Shown: in pieces, positions 32,018 through 39,271 of the stretch | Layout: the number at the start of each line of letters is the position of its first letter | How positions within the stretch are numbered: the first letter of the stretch is position 1 | Source of the DNA: Bacteroides timonensis | GTDB lineage: Bacteria > Bacteroidota > Bacteroidia > Bacteroidales > Bacteroidaceae | Assembly: GCF_000513195.1 (NCBI RefSeq) | Contig: NZ_CBVI010000082.1 | Coordinates: 1-39,271, forward strand | Direction of reading: 5' to 3' | Length of the DNA: 39,271 nt | Made by a program: the position numbers and the translations under genes | Notes under the pieces: model-generated | Database searches by the model: none | The model's input: only the letters and a program-made list of their open reading frames with translations | Told to the model about the DNA's origin: nothing

Positions 32018-32105
32018 AAATGAAGAACTAAAAATAAAGAATGAAGAATTGCCATGCGGCATACTTGCACAGCGCAGCAAAATTCTTCATTCATCATTCT
32101 TCATT
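32018..32105 (+). repeat. Hairpin repeat element, argG-pspC gap
   Basis: This matches the 30151-30219 element: AAATGAAGAACTAAAAAT, then a 7-nt insertion repeating the arm word, then arms AATGAAGAATT (32040-32050) and AATTCTTCATT (32081-32091). The 30-nt loop has the same core, ending AGCGCAGCAA. A longer upstream reading frame of the next gene runs through it and is not coding. Confidence 0.75.
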
Positions 32106-32118
32106 AAAAAAAGAATTT

Positions 32119-32331
32119 ATGGATAATAATAACAAAAAACTTACTCGCTCACGCAGCGACAGAATGCTTGCCGGCGTCTGCGGAGGATTGGCAGCTTATT
32201 TCGGACTCGACCCTTCACTCGTACGTATCGGCTATGCGTTATTGACGCTTTTTACCGTATTTGCCGGTATCCCCGTATACCTTATAATGTGGCTTATTGT
32301 TCCTGAGGAAAAGAACTTGTATAACAGATAA
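32119..32331 (+). CDS. PspC-domain small membrane protein
   Basis: A 70-residue protein with one PspC domain: KLTRSRSDRMLAGVCGGLAAYFGLDPSLVRIGYALL, then a transmembrane segment (LFTVFAGIPVYLIMWLIV) and a short charged tail. I start at ATG 32119 (MDNNNKKLTR); the upstream extension from 32041 translates the intergenic repeat. PspC domains occur in membrane-stress proteins. Its place between argG and argC is unexplained and is probably just co-transcription. Confidence 0.88.
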   Translation: MDNNNKKLTRSRSDRMLAGVCGGLAAYFGLDPSLVRIGYALLTLFTVFAGIPVYLIMWLIVPEEKNLYNR

Positions 32332-32352
32332 AAGAATATAGTATAAACTAAC

Positions 32353-33321
32353 ATGATTAAAGTAGGAATCATCGGCGGAGCCGGATATACGGCAGGTGAA
32401 TTAATTCGTTTGCTGATCAATCATCCGGAAGCGGAAATCGTATTCATCAACAGCTCAAGTAACGCCGGAAACAAAATTACCGACGTACATGAAGGATTGT
32501 ACGGCGAAACGGACCTTGTCTTCACCGACGAGTTACCTTTGGACGAAATTGACGTGTTATTCTTCTGTACCGCCCATGGCGACACGAAGAAGTTCATGGA
32601 GAGTCACAACCTTCCCGAGGAGTTGAAGATTATCGACCTTTCTATGGACTACCGCATCGCTTCTCCGGAACATGACTTTATTTACGGTTTGCCGGAATTG
32701 AACCGTCGCGCTACCTGCAAAGCAAAGCATGTGGCTAATCCGGGTTGCTTTGCCACTTGTATCCAATTGGGATTGCTCCCCCTTGCCAAACATCTGATGC
32801 TGAACAATGACATCATGGTGAATGCCATTACAGGTTCCACCGGAGCAGGTGTAAAACCGGGATCAACCAGTCACTTCAGTTGGCGTAACAACAACATGAG
32901 TGTTTACAAAGCATTCGATCACCAGCATGTACCCGAAATCAAGCAATCTCTGAAGCAATTGCAGAACAGTTTTGATGCGGATATTGACTTTATCCCTTAC
33001 CGCGGTGATTTCGCACGTGGTATTTTCGCTACCATCGTAGTAAAAACTAAAGTTGCACTGGATGAAATAGTCCGTATGTACGAAGAATATTACGCCAAAG
33101 ACTCTTTCGTGCATATCGTAGAAAAGAACATCGACCTGAAACAAGTAGTGAACACCAACAAATGTCTTCTGCATTTGGAAAAGCACGGTGATAAGCTGCT
33201 TATCATCTCCTGCATCGATAACCTGCTGAAAGGTGCCAGTGGTCAGGCGGTACACAACATGAATCTGATGTTCAATTTAGAAGAAACCGTCGGCTTACGA
33301 TTGAAGCCCAGCGCTTTCTAA
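32353..33321 (+). CDS. argC: N-acyl-gamma-glutamyl-phosphate reductase
   Basis: A 322-residue cytosolic NADPH-dependent reductase that makes the N-acylglutamate semialdehyde. The nucleotide-binding GIIGGAGYTAGELIRLL is at 5-21; the active-site Cys132 lies in VANPGCFATCIQLG; HQHVPEIKQSL and FIPYRGDFARGIFATI are later family blocks. It is 21 bp after the PspC gene and 26 bp before argD. In Bacteroides the natural acyl group may be succinyl. Confidence 0.93.
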   Translation: MIKVGIIGGAGYTAGELIRLLINHPEAEIVFINSSSNAGNKITDVHEGLYGETDLVFTDELPLDEIDVLFFCTAHGDTKKFMESHNLPEELKIIDLSMDYRIASPEHDFIYGLPELNRRATCKAKHVANPGCFATCIQLGLLPLAKHLMLNNDIMVNAITGSTGAGVKPGSTSHFSWRNNNMSVYKAFDHQHVPEIKQSLKQLQNSFDADIDFIPYRGDFARGIFATIVVKTKVALDEIVRMYEEYYAKDSFVHIVEKNIDLKQVVNTNKCLLHLEKHGDKLLIISCIDNLLKGASGQAVHNMNLMFNLEETVGLRLKPSAF

Positions 33322-33347
33322 ATAATTTGTAATTTAGAATTAAAGAA

Positions 33348-34469
33348 ATGAACTTATTCGACGTATATCCCCTTTTTGACATCAACATTGTCAAGGGAAA
33401 AGGCTGCCACGTGTGGGACGAGAACGGTACTGAGTACCTCGATCTCTACGGTGGACATGCTGTTATCTCCATCGGTCATGCACATCCGCATTACGTGGAG
33501 ATGATCAGCAACCAGGTTGCCACGTTGGGATTTTATTCCAACTCTGTGATTAACAAGCTACAGGAACAAGTTGCTGAACGTCTGGGGAAAGCATGTGGTT
33601 ATGATGACTACTCCTTATTCCTGATTAACAGCGGTGCAGAAGCCAACGAAAATGCTTTGAAACTCGCTTCGTTCTACAACGGACGTACACGTGTGGTTTC
33701 CTTCAACAAGGCATTCCACGGACGTACTTCACTTGCCGTGGAAGTGACTAATAATCCCAAAATCATAGCTCCTATTAATGACTGCGGACATGTCACTTAC
33801 CTTCCGCTGAACGATATTGAAGCTATGAAAAACGAACTGGCAAAAGGTGATGTTTGCGCAGTGATTATCGAAGGGATTCAAGGTGTGGGTGGTATTCAAT
33901 TGCCGACAGATGAATTCATGCAGGCTTTGCGTGAAGCTTGTACAGCTCATAATACGATATTGGTTCTGGACGAAATTCAAAGCGGTTATGGCCGCAGCGG
34001 TAAGTTCTTCGCTCATCAATATAACGGTATCAAAGCAGATATTATCACTGTAGCCAAAGGCATCGGTAACGGTTTCCCGATGGCCGGTGTACTTATCAGT
34101 CCGATGTTCACTCCGGTTTACGGACAGTTGGGCACTACTTTCGGCGGTAATCATCTGGCATGCAGCGCAGCGCTTGCTGTCTTGGACGTAATAGGTCAGG
34201 AGAATCTGGTTGAAAATGCAGCCAAGGTCGGTGAGTATCTGATGACGGAGTTGAAGAAGTTCCCGCAGATCAAAGAAGTTCGCGGACGTGGTCTGATGAT
34301 CGGTCTTGAATTTGAAGAACCAATAAAGGAACTTCGTCTGAAACTGTTGAAAGAACAACATGTATTTACCGGTGTCAGCGGTACAAATGTACTCCGCCTG
34401 CTTCCACCCCTCTGCCTCAGCATGGAAGAAGCTAATCTCTTCCTCGAACGTTTCAGAAAAGTACTTTAA
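33348..34469 (+). CDS. argD: N-acylornithine aminotransferase
   Basis: A 373-residue class-III PLP aminotransferase (cytosol), converting the N-acylglutamate semialdehyde to N-acylornithine. SGAEANENALK at 95-105 binds the cofactor phosphate, LDEIQSGYGRSGKFFA at 207-222 holds the PLP aspartate, and TVAKGIGNGFPMAG has the Schiff-base Lys237. TTFGGNHLACSAAL is the partner-subunit loop. It is followed by a terminator hairpin and so ends the arginine operon. argB, the carbamoyltransferase and argH are not in this window. Confidence 0.93.
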   Translation: MNLFDVYPLFDINIVKGKGCHVWDENGTEYLDLYGGHAVISIGHAHPHYVEMISNQVATLGFYSNSVINKLQEQVAERLGKACGYDDYSLFLINSGAEANENALKLASFYNGRTRVVSFNKAFHGRTSLAVEVTNNPKIIAPINDCGHVTYLPLNDIEAMKNELAKGDVCAVIIEGIQGVGGIQLPTDEFMQALREACTAHNTILVLDEIQSGYGRSGKFFAHQYNGIKADIITVAKGIGNGFPMAGVLISPMFTPVYGQLGTTFGGNHLACSAALAVLDVIGQENLVENAAKVGEYLMTELKKFPQIKEVRGRGLMIGLEFEEPIKELRLKLLKEQHVFTGVSGTNVLRLLPPLCLSMEEANLFLERFRKVL

Positions 34470-34497
34470 AGTATATTTGATAACATAATCAGCAATA

Positions 34498-34543
34498 AAC
34501 AGGCAGCCTTCAAGCGTTTCAACGTTTCTTAAGGCTGCCTGTT
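34498..34543 (+). terminator. Terminator of the arginine operon
   Basis: Perfect 13-bp arms AACAGGCAGCCTT (34498-34510) and AAGGCTGCCTGTT (34531-34543) with a 20-nt loop, 28 bp after the argD stop, followed by a short T-rich tail (GTTTAAAT). Confidence 0.7.
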
Positions 34544-34579
34544 GTTTAAATACACAAGCACTTTTTTTACATCAATTAG

Positions 34580-34610
34580 GTTAGAAAGGTAGAAAAAATA
34601 TCTACCTTTG
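34580..34610 (+). promoter_or_regulatory. proC promoter
   Basis: The -7 box TACCTTTG (34603-34610) fits TAnnTTTG. TTAG (34580-34583), one change from TTTG, lies 19 bp upstream, the correct spacing for a Bacteroides -33 element. The start codon of proC is 32 bp further on. Confidence 0.6.
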
Positions 34611-34642
34611 CCCATCGACAACCCTTTTAATAACAGAATGAT

Positions 34643-35419
34643 ATGAGAACAGCAATTATCGGAGCAGGAAACATGGGCGGCTCTATAGCCCGTGGATTGG
34701 CAAAGGGAAGTATTATCCCCGCCTCGGATATCATAGTGTCTAATCCCTCACAAGGAAAGTTGGATGAACTGCAAGCGGAGTTTCCTGCTTTACAAATCAC
34801 CCATGACAATCAGGAAGCCATCATCGGCGCCGAATTCATCATACTCGCAGTGAAACCGTGGCTTATCAAAGGTGTGCTGCGCGAACTGAAATTGAAAAGC
34901 AAACAAATTATCATTTCTGTTGCTGCAGGCATCAACTTTGAAGAGCTGGCTCACTACGTACCCGAACCGGAAATGACCATGTTCCGCATTATTCCTAACA
35001 CCGCCATCAGCGAGATGGAAAGTATGACACTGATTGCCAGTCGTAATGCGACCAAAGAACAAGAACAATTGATGCTGGATATTTTCAATCAGATGGGACT
35101 TGCCATGCTGATCCCCGAGGAAAAATTCGCAGCCTGCACTTCCATGGCTTCCTGCGGAATCGCTTATGTGCTGAAATACATCCAGGCTGCCATGCAAGCC
35201 GGTATAGAAATGGGGGTTTATCCCAAAGATGCTATGAGAATGGTGGCTCAATCCGTAAAGGGAGCAGCCGAACTGATACTGAATAATGATACGCATCCCA
35301 GCGTAGAAATCGATAAAGTATGTACTCCCGGCGGTATTACCATCAAAGGTATCAATGAACTGGAACATGACGGTTATACATCCGCCATCATCAATGCTAT
35401 CAAAGCGAGTAAGCAATAA
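34643..35419 (+). CDS. proC: Pyrroline-5-carboxylate reductase
   Basis: A 258-residue cytosolic enzyme, last step of proline synthesis. The N-terminal NAD(P) fold has GAGNMGGSIARGL at 7-19; FIILAVKPWLIKGVL and FRIIPNTAISEMESMTLI are family blocks. The C-terminal dimerisation part carries CGIAYVLKYIQAAMQAG and the signature TPGGITIKGINELEHDG. It has its own promoter and is followed after 33 bp by the XRE-cupin regulator. Confidence 0.93.
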   Translation: MRTAIIGAGNMGGSIARGLAKGSIIPASDIIVSNPSQGKLDELQAEFPALQITHDNQEAIIGAEFIILAVKPWLIKGVLRELKLKSKQIIISVAAGINFEELAHYVPEPEMTMFRIIPNTAISEMESMTLIASRNATKEQEQLMLDIFNQMGLAMLIPEEKFAACTSMASCGIAYVLKYIQAAMQAGIEMGVYPKDAMRMVAQSVKGAAELILNNDTHPSVEIDKVCTPGGITIKGINELEHDGYTSAIINAIKASKQ

Positions 35420-35452
35420 GACTAACAATTAATTCATTAAATAAACAACCAC

Positions 35453-36007
35453 ATGGACGAACAAATTAAGCAAATAGCAGAACGCCTTCGCGGGCTTCGT
35501 GATGTACTGGAGCTGACCGCTGAAGACATTGCCCGTGAATGTGACATCTCTCCTTACGACTACCGCCTTGCCGAAACGGGAGATTTTGATATCTCTGTAA
35601 GTATGTTGCAAAAGATTGCACGCAGATACGGAGTTTCATTGGACGCACTGATGTTTGGTGAAGAACCTAAAATGAGCAGCTACTTCCTGACTCGTGCCGG
35701 AAAAGGCGTCAGCATCGAACGTACCAAAGCCTACAAATACCAAGCCCTCGCTTCCGGTTTCATGAACCGTAGCGTAGATCCGTTCATTGTAACCGTTGAA
35801 CCTAAACCGGACGATGAACCGATACATTACAACAGCCACGCCGGACAAGAATTCAGTCTTGTGCTCGAAGGGCGCATGATGGTTAACATCGATGGCAAAG
35901 AGCTTATACTAAACGAAGGGGACAGCCTGTACTTCAATTCAAAATTGCCGCATGGCATGAAAGCACTGGATGGAAAAACGGTACGATTCCTGGCAATTAT
36001 CATGTAA
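35453..36007 (+). CDS. XRE-family regulator with C-terminal cupin
   Basis: A 184-residue cytosolic regulator. Residues about 7-66 form a helix-turn-helix of the XRE type (IAERLRGLRDVLELTAEDIA, then IARRYGVSLDALMFGEEP). Residues about 100-184 are a cupin barrel (HYNSHAGQEFSLVLEGRMMV, LNEGDSLYFNSKLPHGMKAL), probably binding a small ligand. It directly precedes an acyl-CoA synthetase gene, so it may respond to a carboxylic acid or acyl-CoA and control that gene. Confidence 0.87.
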   Translation: MDEQIKQIAERLRGLRDVLELTAEDIARECDISPYDYRLAETGDFDISVSMLQKIARRYGVSLDALMFGEEPKMSSYFLTRAGKGVSIERTKAYKYQALASGFMNRSVDPFIVTVEPKPDDEPIHYNSHAGQEFSLVLEGRMMVNIDGKELILNEGDSLYFNSKLPHGMKALDGKTVRFLAIIM

Positions 36008-36018
36008 CAACTAAATGG

Positions 36019-36043
36019 AGAATGAAGAGAATCTCTCATTCTT
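36019..36043 (+). repeat. Short hairpin between the regulator and ligase genes
   Basis: AGAATGAAGAGA (36019-36030) pairs with TCTCTCATTCT (32 nt onward to 36042) with one bulge. The arms use the same aatgaaga words as the hairpin elements in the arginine cluster, but the conserved loop core is missing. It lies in the gap, which argues for the later start codon of the next gene. Confidence 0.45.
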
Positions 36044-36056
36044 AATTCCTATAATT

Positions 36057-37712
36057 ATGGTAGAAAGATTTTTATCACAAACCTCTTTCACTACACAAGA
36101 GGACTTTATCAAAAACTTTAAAATAAACGTACCGGAAAACTTCAACTTCGGATACGATGTAGTAGACGCCTGGGCTGCCGAACAACCTGACAAATCTGCA
36201 TTGTTATGGACTAATGATAAGGGTGAACATCGGCAATTTACGTTTGCCGACATGAAACGTTATACGGACATGACCGCCTCGTATTTCCAAAGCCTCGGCA
36301 TCGGCCATGGTGACATGGTAATGTTGATATTGAAACGCCGCTTTGAATTCTGGTACAGTACCATAGCTTTACATAAACTCGGTGCCGTCGTCATTCCCGC
36401 CACTCACTTGCTGACAAAGAAAGATATCGTGTACCGCTGTAACGCTGCGGACATCAAGATGATTGTTTGTGCAGGAGAATCGGTTATCACGGATCATATT
36501 GTAGCTGCCATGCCGGATTCCCCCAGCGTGAAGAAGCTCGTCAGTGTAGGTCCCGAAGTAGCTGAAGGATTCGATGATTTCCATAAGGGAATCGAGAATG
36601 CCGTTCCTTTCGTGAAGCCGGAACATCCGAATACGAATGAAGATATCTCACTGATGTACTTCACCAGCGGAACCACCGGTGAACCGAAAATGGTTGCCCA
36701 CGACTTTACATATCCGTTGGGACATATCGTTACCGGTAGTTTCTGGCACAACCTGACGGAAAACAGCCTGCATCTCACCATCGCCGATACCGGCTGGGGA
36801 AAAGCTGTATGGGGCAAACTTTACGGGCAATGGATTGCCGGAGCAAATATATTTGTGTATGATCACGAGAAATTCACCCCTGCCGCCATCCTGGAGAAGA
36901 TACAGGATTATCATGTAACTTCCCTCTGCGCACCTCCCACCATCTTCCGTTTCCTCATTCACGAAGATCTGACAAAGTACGATCTCTCATCACTGCAATA
37001 TTGCACCATTGCCGGCGAAGCTCTGAACCCTGCCGTATTTGAGACCTTCAAGAAACTGACAGGCATCAAACTGATGGAAGGATTCGGACAGACAGAAACC
37101 ACACTGACCATCGCTACTATGCCTTGGATGGAACCGAAACCAGGAAGTATGGGATTGCCTAATCCACAATACGATGTAGACCTGATAGACAATGACGGCC
37201 GTTCCGTAGAAGCCGGTGAACAGGGACAAATCGTAATCCGTACAGACAAGGGTAAACCACTGGGATTGTTCAAAGAGTATTACCGCGATCCGGAACGTAC
37301 ACACGAAGCCTGGAACAACGATATCTACTATACGGGAGACGTTGCCTGGAAAGATGAGGACGGCTATCTCTGGTTTGTAGGCCGTGCCGACGATGTGATC
37401 AAGAGTTCCGGTTACCGTATCGGCCCCTTCGAAGTGGAAAGTGCTCTGATGACACACCCTGCTGTAATAGAATGTGCCATCACAGGCGTACCTGATGAAA
37501 TCCGCGGTCAGGTAGTGAAAGCTACCATCGTACTGGCTAAAGAATATAAAGGGAAAGAGGGAGAAGCACTTATCAAGGAATTGCAAAATCATGTGAAGAA
37601 AGTGACAGCCCCTTACAAATATCCACGTGTGATTGAATTTGTAGACGAACTGCCGAAAACCATCAGTGGAAAGATCCGTCGTGTGGAAATCCGGAAGAAC
37701 GATACGAAATAA
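36057..37712 (+). CDS. AMP-forming acyl-CoA synthetase
   Basis: A 551-residue ANL-superfamily ligase, similar in layout to medium-chain acyl-CoA synthetases. I start at ATG 36057 (MVERFLSQTS) because the 14 codons before it translate a hairpin. The ATP-binding loop is YFTSGTTGEPKM at 201-212, then MEGFGQTETTL, YTGDVAWKDEDGYLWFVGRADDVIKSSGYRI with the hinge, and PKTISGKIRRVEIRK with the catalytic Lys near the C-terminus. It activates a carboxylic acid with ATP and CoA; the substrate cannot be read off. It forms an operon with the XRE-cupin regulator. Confidence 0.9.
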   Translation: MVERFLSQTSFTTQEDFIKNFKINVPENFNFGYDVVDAWAAEQPDKSALLWTNDKGEHRQFTFADMKRYTDMTASYFQSLGIGHGDMVMLILKRRFEFWYSTIALHKLGAVVIPATHLLTKKDIVYRCNAADIKMIVCAGESVITDHIVAAMPDSPSVKKLVSVGPEVAEGFDDFHKGIENAVPFVKPEHPNTNEDISLMYFTSGTTGEPKMVAHDFTYPLGHIVTGSFWHNLTENSLHLTIADTGWGKAVWGKLYGQWIAGANIFVYDHEKFTPAAILEKIQDYHVTSLCAPPTIFRFLIHEDLTKYDLSSLQYCTIAGEALNPAVFETFKKLTGIKLMEGFGQTETTLTIATMPWMEPKPGSMGLPNPQYDVDLIDNDGRSVEAGEQGQIVIRTDKGKPLGLFKEYYRDPERTHEAWNNDIYYTGDVAWKDEDGYLWFVGRADDVIKSSGYRIGPFEVESALMTHPAVIECAITGVPDEIRGQVVKATIVLAKEYKGKEGEALIKELQNHVKKVTAPYKYPRVIEFVDELPKTISGKIRRVEIRKNDTK

Positions 37713-37807
37713 GAAAAAAACATGAGGAATAAGCTACTTCTAAATCGTTTGCAGTTTTTATGTTACTTTTTGATCGATTTGAGCTATTCGGTTTCCCGCA
37801 AACCACT

Positions 37808-37815
37808 TACATTTG
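37808..37815 (+). promoter_or_regulatory. -7 box before the DUF2007-like gene
   Basis: TACATTTG fits TAnnTTTG and lies 34 bp before the ATG at 37850. This supports the shorter reading frame over the one beginning at 37760, which lies upstream of the box. Confidence 0.45.
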
Positions 37816-37849
37816 CGACCGGAAAGTACAACTAAAAAGTTTAAAGCAC

Positions 37850-38047
37850 ATGATTACAAGTAGAAAGATTTCTCAGATTAACGTTTTCGCAGGTAGCCCC
37901 TGGGAAGTGGAAAGTGTGAAGCAATTGCTGAAGTCAGCTTACATCACCGCTTCAACAGAGGACAAAGGTAATGGCATTCACGTGTCTGTGCCTTGTCAGC
38001 AGTACACTGCCGCCATGCGGGTTATCAGTAACCGAAAGGCTTTATAA
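37850..38047 (+). CDS. DUF2007-like small protein
   Basis: A 65-residue soluble protein, MITSRKISQINVFAGSPWEV. The pattern VFAGSPWEVESVKQLLKSAYITAS, followed by IHVSVPCQQYTAAMRVI, matches the small DUF2007 'putative signal transducing protein' family (beta-alpha-beta-beta-alpha), in which a segment protecting against proteolysis or binding a partner has been proposed but not shown. I start at 37850, just after a -7 box. A strong terminator follows 30 bp downstream. Confidence 0.6.
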   Translation: MITSRKISQINVFAGSPWEVESVKQLLKSAYITASTEDKGNGIHVSVPCQQYTAAMRVISNRKAL

Positions 38048-38076
38048 GACTGAAAAGAAAACGAAGTGAAAAAAGG

Positions 38077-38115
38077 CTGCCCGCCGGAAGATAATTCCGA
38101 ACGGGCAGTTTTTTT
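38077..38115. terminator. Bidirectional intrinsic terminator
   Basis: CTGCCCG (38077-38083) pairs with CGGGCAG (38102-38108), with an inner CGGAA/TTCCG stem. Seven T residues follow on the plus strand; on the minus strand CC and six T residues follow. It serves the convergent DUF2007-like gene and the lipoprotein gene ending at 38117. Confidence 0.88.
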
Positions 38116-38116
38116 A

Positions 38117-38566
38117 TTAATAGATAACTTCTCCTCCTTCGGACTCTTCACTATATCTTATATCAAAGCGTCCCTCTGTTACATTCCCACCACTGAACAT
38201 TCCACTGATAATCGTTCCGTTCATACGGGTGATATACGCCTCGCCATTTTCCAGTTTTTCACCATCAAAACTGGCATTGATATAAGTACAGACAGCCCCC
38301 TGCCGTGGATTCACAAGCGTAAAATGCAGAGAGCTGAAAACACCGACTTCCGCAGCAATCGTAACATAGTGGTTACCTTCTTCATCGTAAGTACTGACAT
38401 CCGGCTTTCCAAACCGCCCGGAAGCATACACCCAGCCGTCTATCAAACAACCTAACGTATTTTGCCCCGTCGTCGTAGCTTCGGGCATCAGTGTCGGGTC
38501 CGCCGACTTATCTTCCTCGCAGGCACAACAGAGAACCAGCAGGAACAGAAATAACAACTTTTTCAT
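38117..38566 (-). CDS. Small lipoprotein, DUF6252-like
   Basis: A 149-residue lipoprotein (MKKLLFLFLLVLCCACEEDK) with Cys residues at the lipobox. I start at 38566; the upstream extension overlaps the preceding gene out of frame. After the lipobox it has NTLGCLIDGWVYASGRFGKP and a beta-rich body (VTIAAEVGVFSSLHFTLVNP, EGRFDIRYSEE). This pattern recalls Bacteroidetes lipoproteins of the DUF6252 type, whose function is unknown. It starts 5 bp after the stop of the outer-membrane protein gene, so the two are co-expressed. Confidence 0.65.
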   Translation of the reverse strand: MKKLLFLFLLVLCCACEEDKSADPTLMPEATTTGQNTLGCLIDGWVYASGRFGKPDVSTYDEEGNHYVTIAAEVGVFSSLHFTLVNPRQGAVCTYINASFDGEKLENGEAYITRMNGTIISGMFSGGNVTEGRFDIRYSEESEGGEVIY

Positions 38567-38571
38567 AACGC

Positions 38572-39216
38572 TCAAAAATGATAATTTAAACCGAAGACTA
38601 AAGATAACTGACCGAAATAACCGGTACCGGTTTTCGGATTTTCCACATTCCACTTCTCATCGTGATACTTCACCGAGTAAGTTTCCGAACTGGATGCCAG
38701 CCAGTTCAGGCGGGCCGAAGCTCCCCAATGGCTCGTCAGGAAATACTCGCCCGAGAGGGCCAGGTTACCTGCAAGTTTATCCATCGAAACATTCCGCGGC
38801 TTGCCATACACCTTACTCTTATCCTTATAGAACTGATAGCCTATTCCACCTGCCAACTGAAGCTGATAATGCTTCTTCACCATCGTCAAAGATACCTGCG
38901 GAGCCATGTAGTGCATCAGAATCTTGTCCGCCCCGGCATCGTGCGTATTCTTATAGGAACTTCCCTGATACAGAGCTCCCACCCCAAACTTCAACTTCCG
39001 TCCGGCAACTTGTGCCAGATAGCTGACATCCCAAGCCACTCCTTTTCGTAAATCACTGCGATAGGCATCCGATCTGTCGGTAATTCCCATCAATTGTCCC
39101 AAATACCATGACGGTCCGGCATGAACAGAAAAAGAGGACCTTTTATCACCTGCACTTTGGGCATACAGAGAGGTAGTTAATAACACCCCTACAAGGAAAG
39201 AAAGCAAGTACTTCAT
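38572..39216 (-). CDS. Small outer-membrane beta-barrel protein
   Basis: A 214-residue protein with a signal peptide (1-19, ending SLYAQ) and alternating strands through to a C-terminal aromatic residue (LSLVFGLNYHF), the layout of an 8-stranded outer-membrane barrel. GPSWYLGQLMG near the start and GGIGYQFYKDKSKVYG in the middle are typical barrel strands. No specific family or activity can be assigned. It heads a two-gene unit with the lipoprotein. Confidence 0.7.
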   Translation of the reverse strand: MKYLLSFLVGVLLTTSLYAQSAGDKRSSFSVHAGPSWYLGQLMGITDRSDAYRSDLRKGVAWDVSYLAQVAGRKLKFGVGALYQGSSYKNTHDAGADKILMHYMAPQVSLTMVKKHYQLQLAGGIGYQFYKDKSKVYGKPRNVSMDKLAGNLALSGEYFLTSHWGASARLNWLASSSETYSVKYHDEKWNVENPKTGTGYFGQLSLVFGLNYHF

Positions 39217-39271
39217 AATGATTTGTATAGCGTTTTTTCTATTAAATGCAAAAAAATGAAAAGTACTGCAC

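Noticed and set aside
32041..32118. 26-codon N-terminal extension of the PspC gene
   Set aside because: Translates the intergenic hairpin element, which is also present in the non-coding argR-GNAT gap.
33729..34361. 210-residue minus-strand ORF opposite argD
   Set aside because: Shadow of argD; rich in His, Phe and Cys as expected from reversed codons.
1..39271. tRNA, rRNA, CRISPR arrays, intact insertion sequences
   Set aside because: No regularly spaced repeats, no transposase or integrase frame and no tRNA or rRNA sequence was recognised on reading; small tRNAs could be missed without a covariance search.

Overview
This is a Bacteroides-type chromosome segment (Bacteroidales). The evidence is a SusC/SusD pair, lipoprotein and signal-peptide carbohydrate enzymes, weak Shine-Dalgarno signals, and -7 promoter boxes of the form TAnnTTTG. 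I cannot fix the species from the sequence alone.

Left and centre (about 1-27.5 kb, all minus strand): a polysaccharide utilisation locus for rhamnogalacturonan-type pectin, fused to an L-rhamnose catabolic cluster. In order of transcription it has three blocks. Block 1 is an esterase-GH105 fusion, a GH106 alpha-L-rhamnosidase, a PL11 rhamnogalacturonan lyase and a GH28 enzyme. Block 2 is rhamnulokinase, rhamnose isomerase, rhamnose transporter, rhamnulose-1-phosphate aldolase and a GH105 unsaturated-uronyl hydrolase, then an AraC-family regulator. Block 3 is SusC, SusD, a PL1 pectate lyase, a fimbrillin/FISUMP-like surface lipoprotein, a GH43-like enzyme and a decayed sulfatase remnant. Together these can bind and import rhamnogalacturonan fragments, deacetylate and depolymerise them, release rhamnose, and convert rhamnose to DHAP plus L-lactaldehyde.

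The most striking observation is a promoter architecture shared by all three blocks. Each block head has a TATTTTTG -7 box with TCAAAA starting exactly 35 nt upstream and a second copy (TCAAAA, TCAGAA or ACAAAA) exactly 21 nt further upstream. This looks like a two-half-site AraC-family operator, and the obvious candidate activator is the RhaR-like protein encoded at 11113-12039. A near-identical 19-nt copy of the susC distal box sits at positions 1-19, which predicts another regulon member just outside the left edge.

Middle (27.5-29.65 kb): an AT-rich, gene-poor stretch. It holds a doubtful 74-residue ORF preceded by a structured RNA-like element, a pair of small unknown genes, and a perfect 19-bp hairpin.

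Right (29.67-37.7 kb, plus strand): arginine biosynthesis (argR, a GNAT acyltransferase, argG, a PspC-domain protein, argC, argD), then proC, an XRE-cupin regulator and an acyl-CoA synthetase. At the right end are a small DUF2007-like gene, a bidirectional terminator, and a lipoprotein/outer-membrane-barrel pair on the minus strand. Several intergenic gaps inside operons carry hairpin elements; three of them share a core but have unrelated self-complementary arms.
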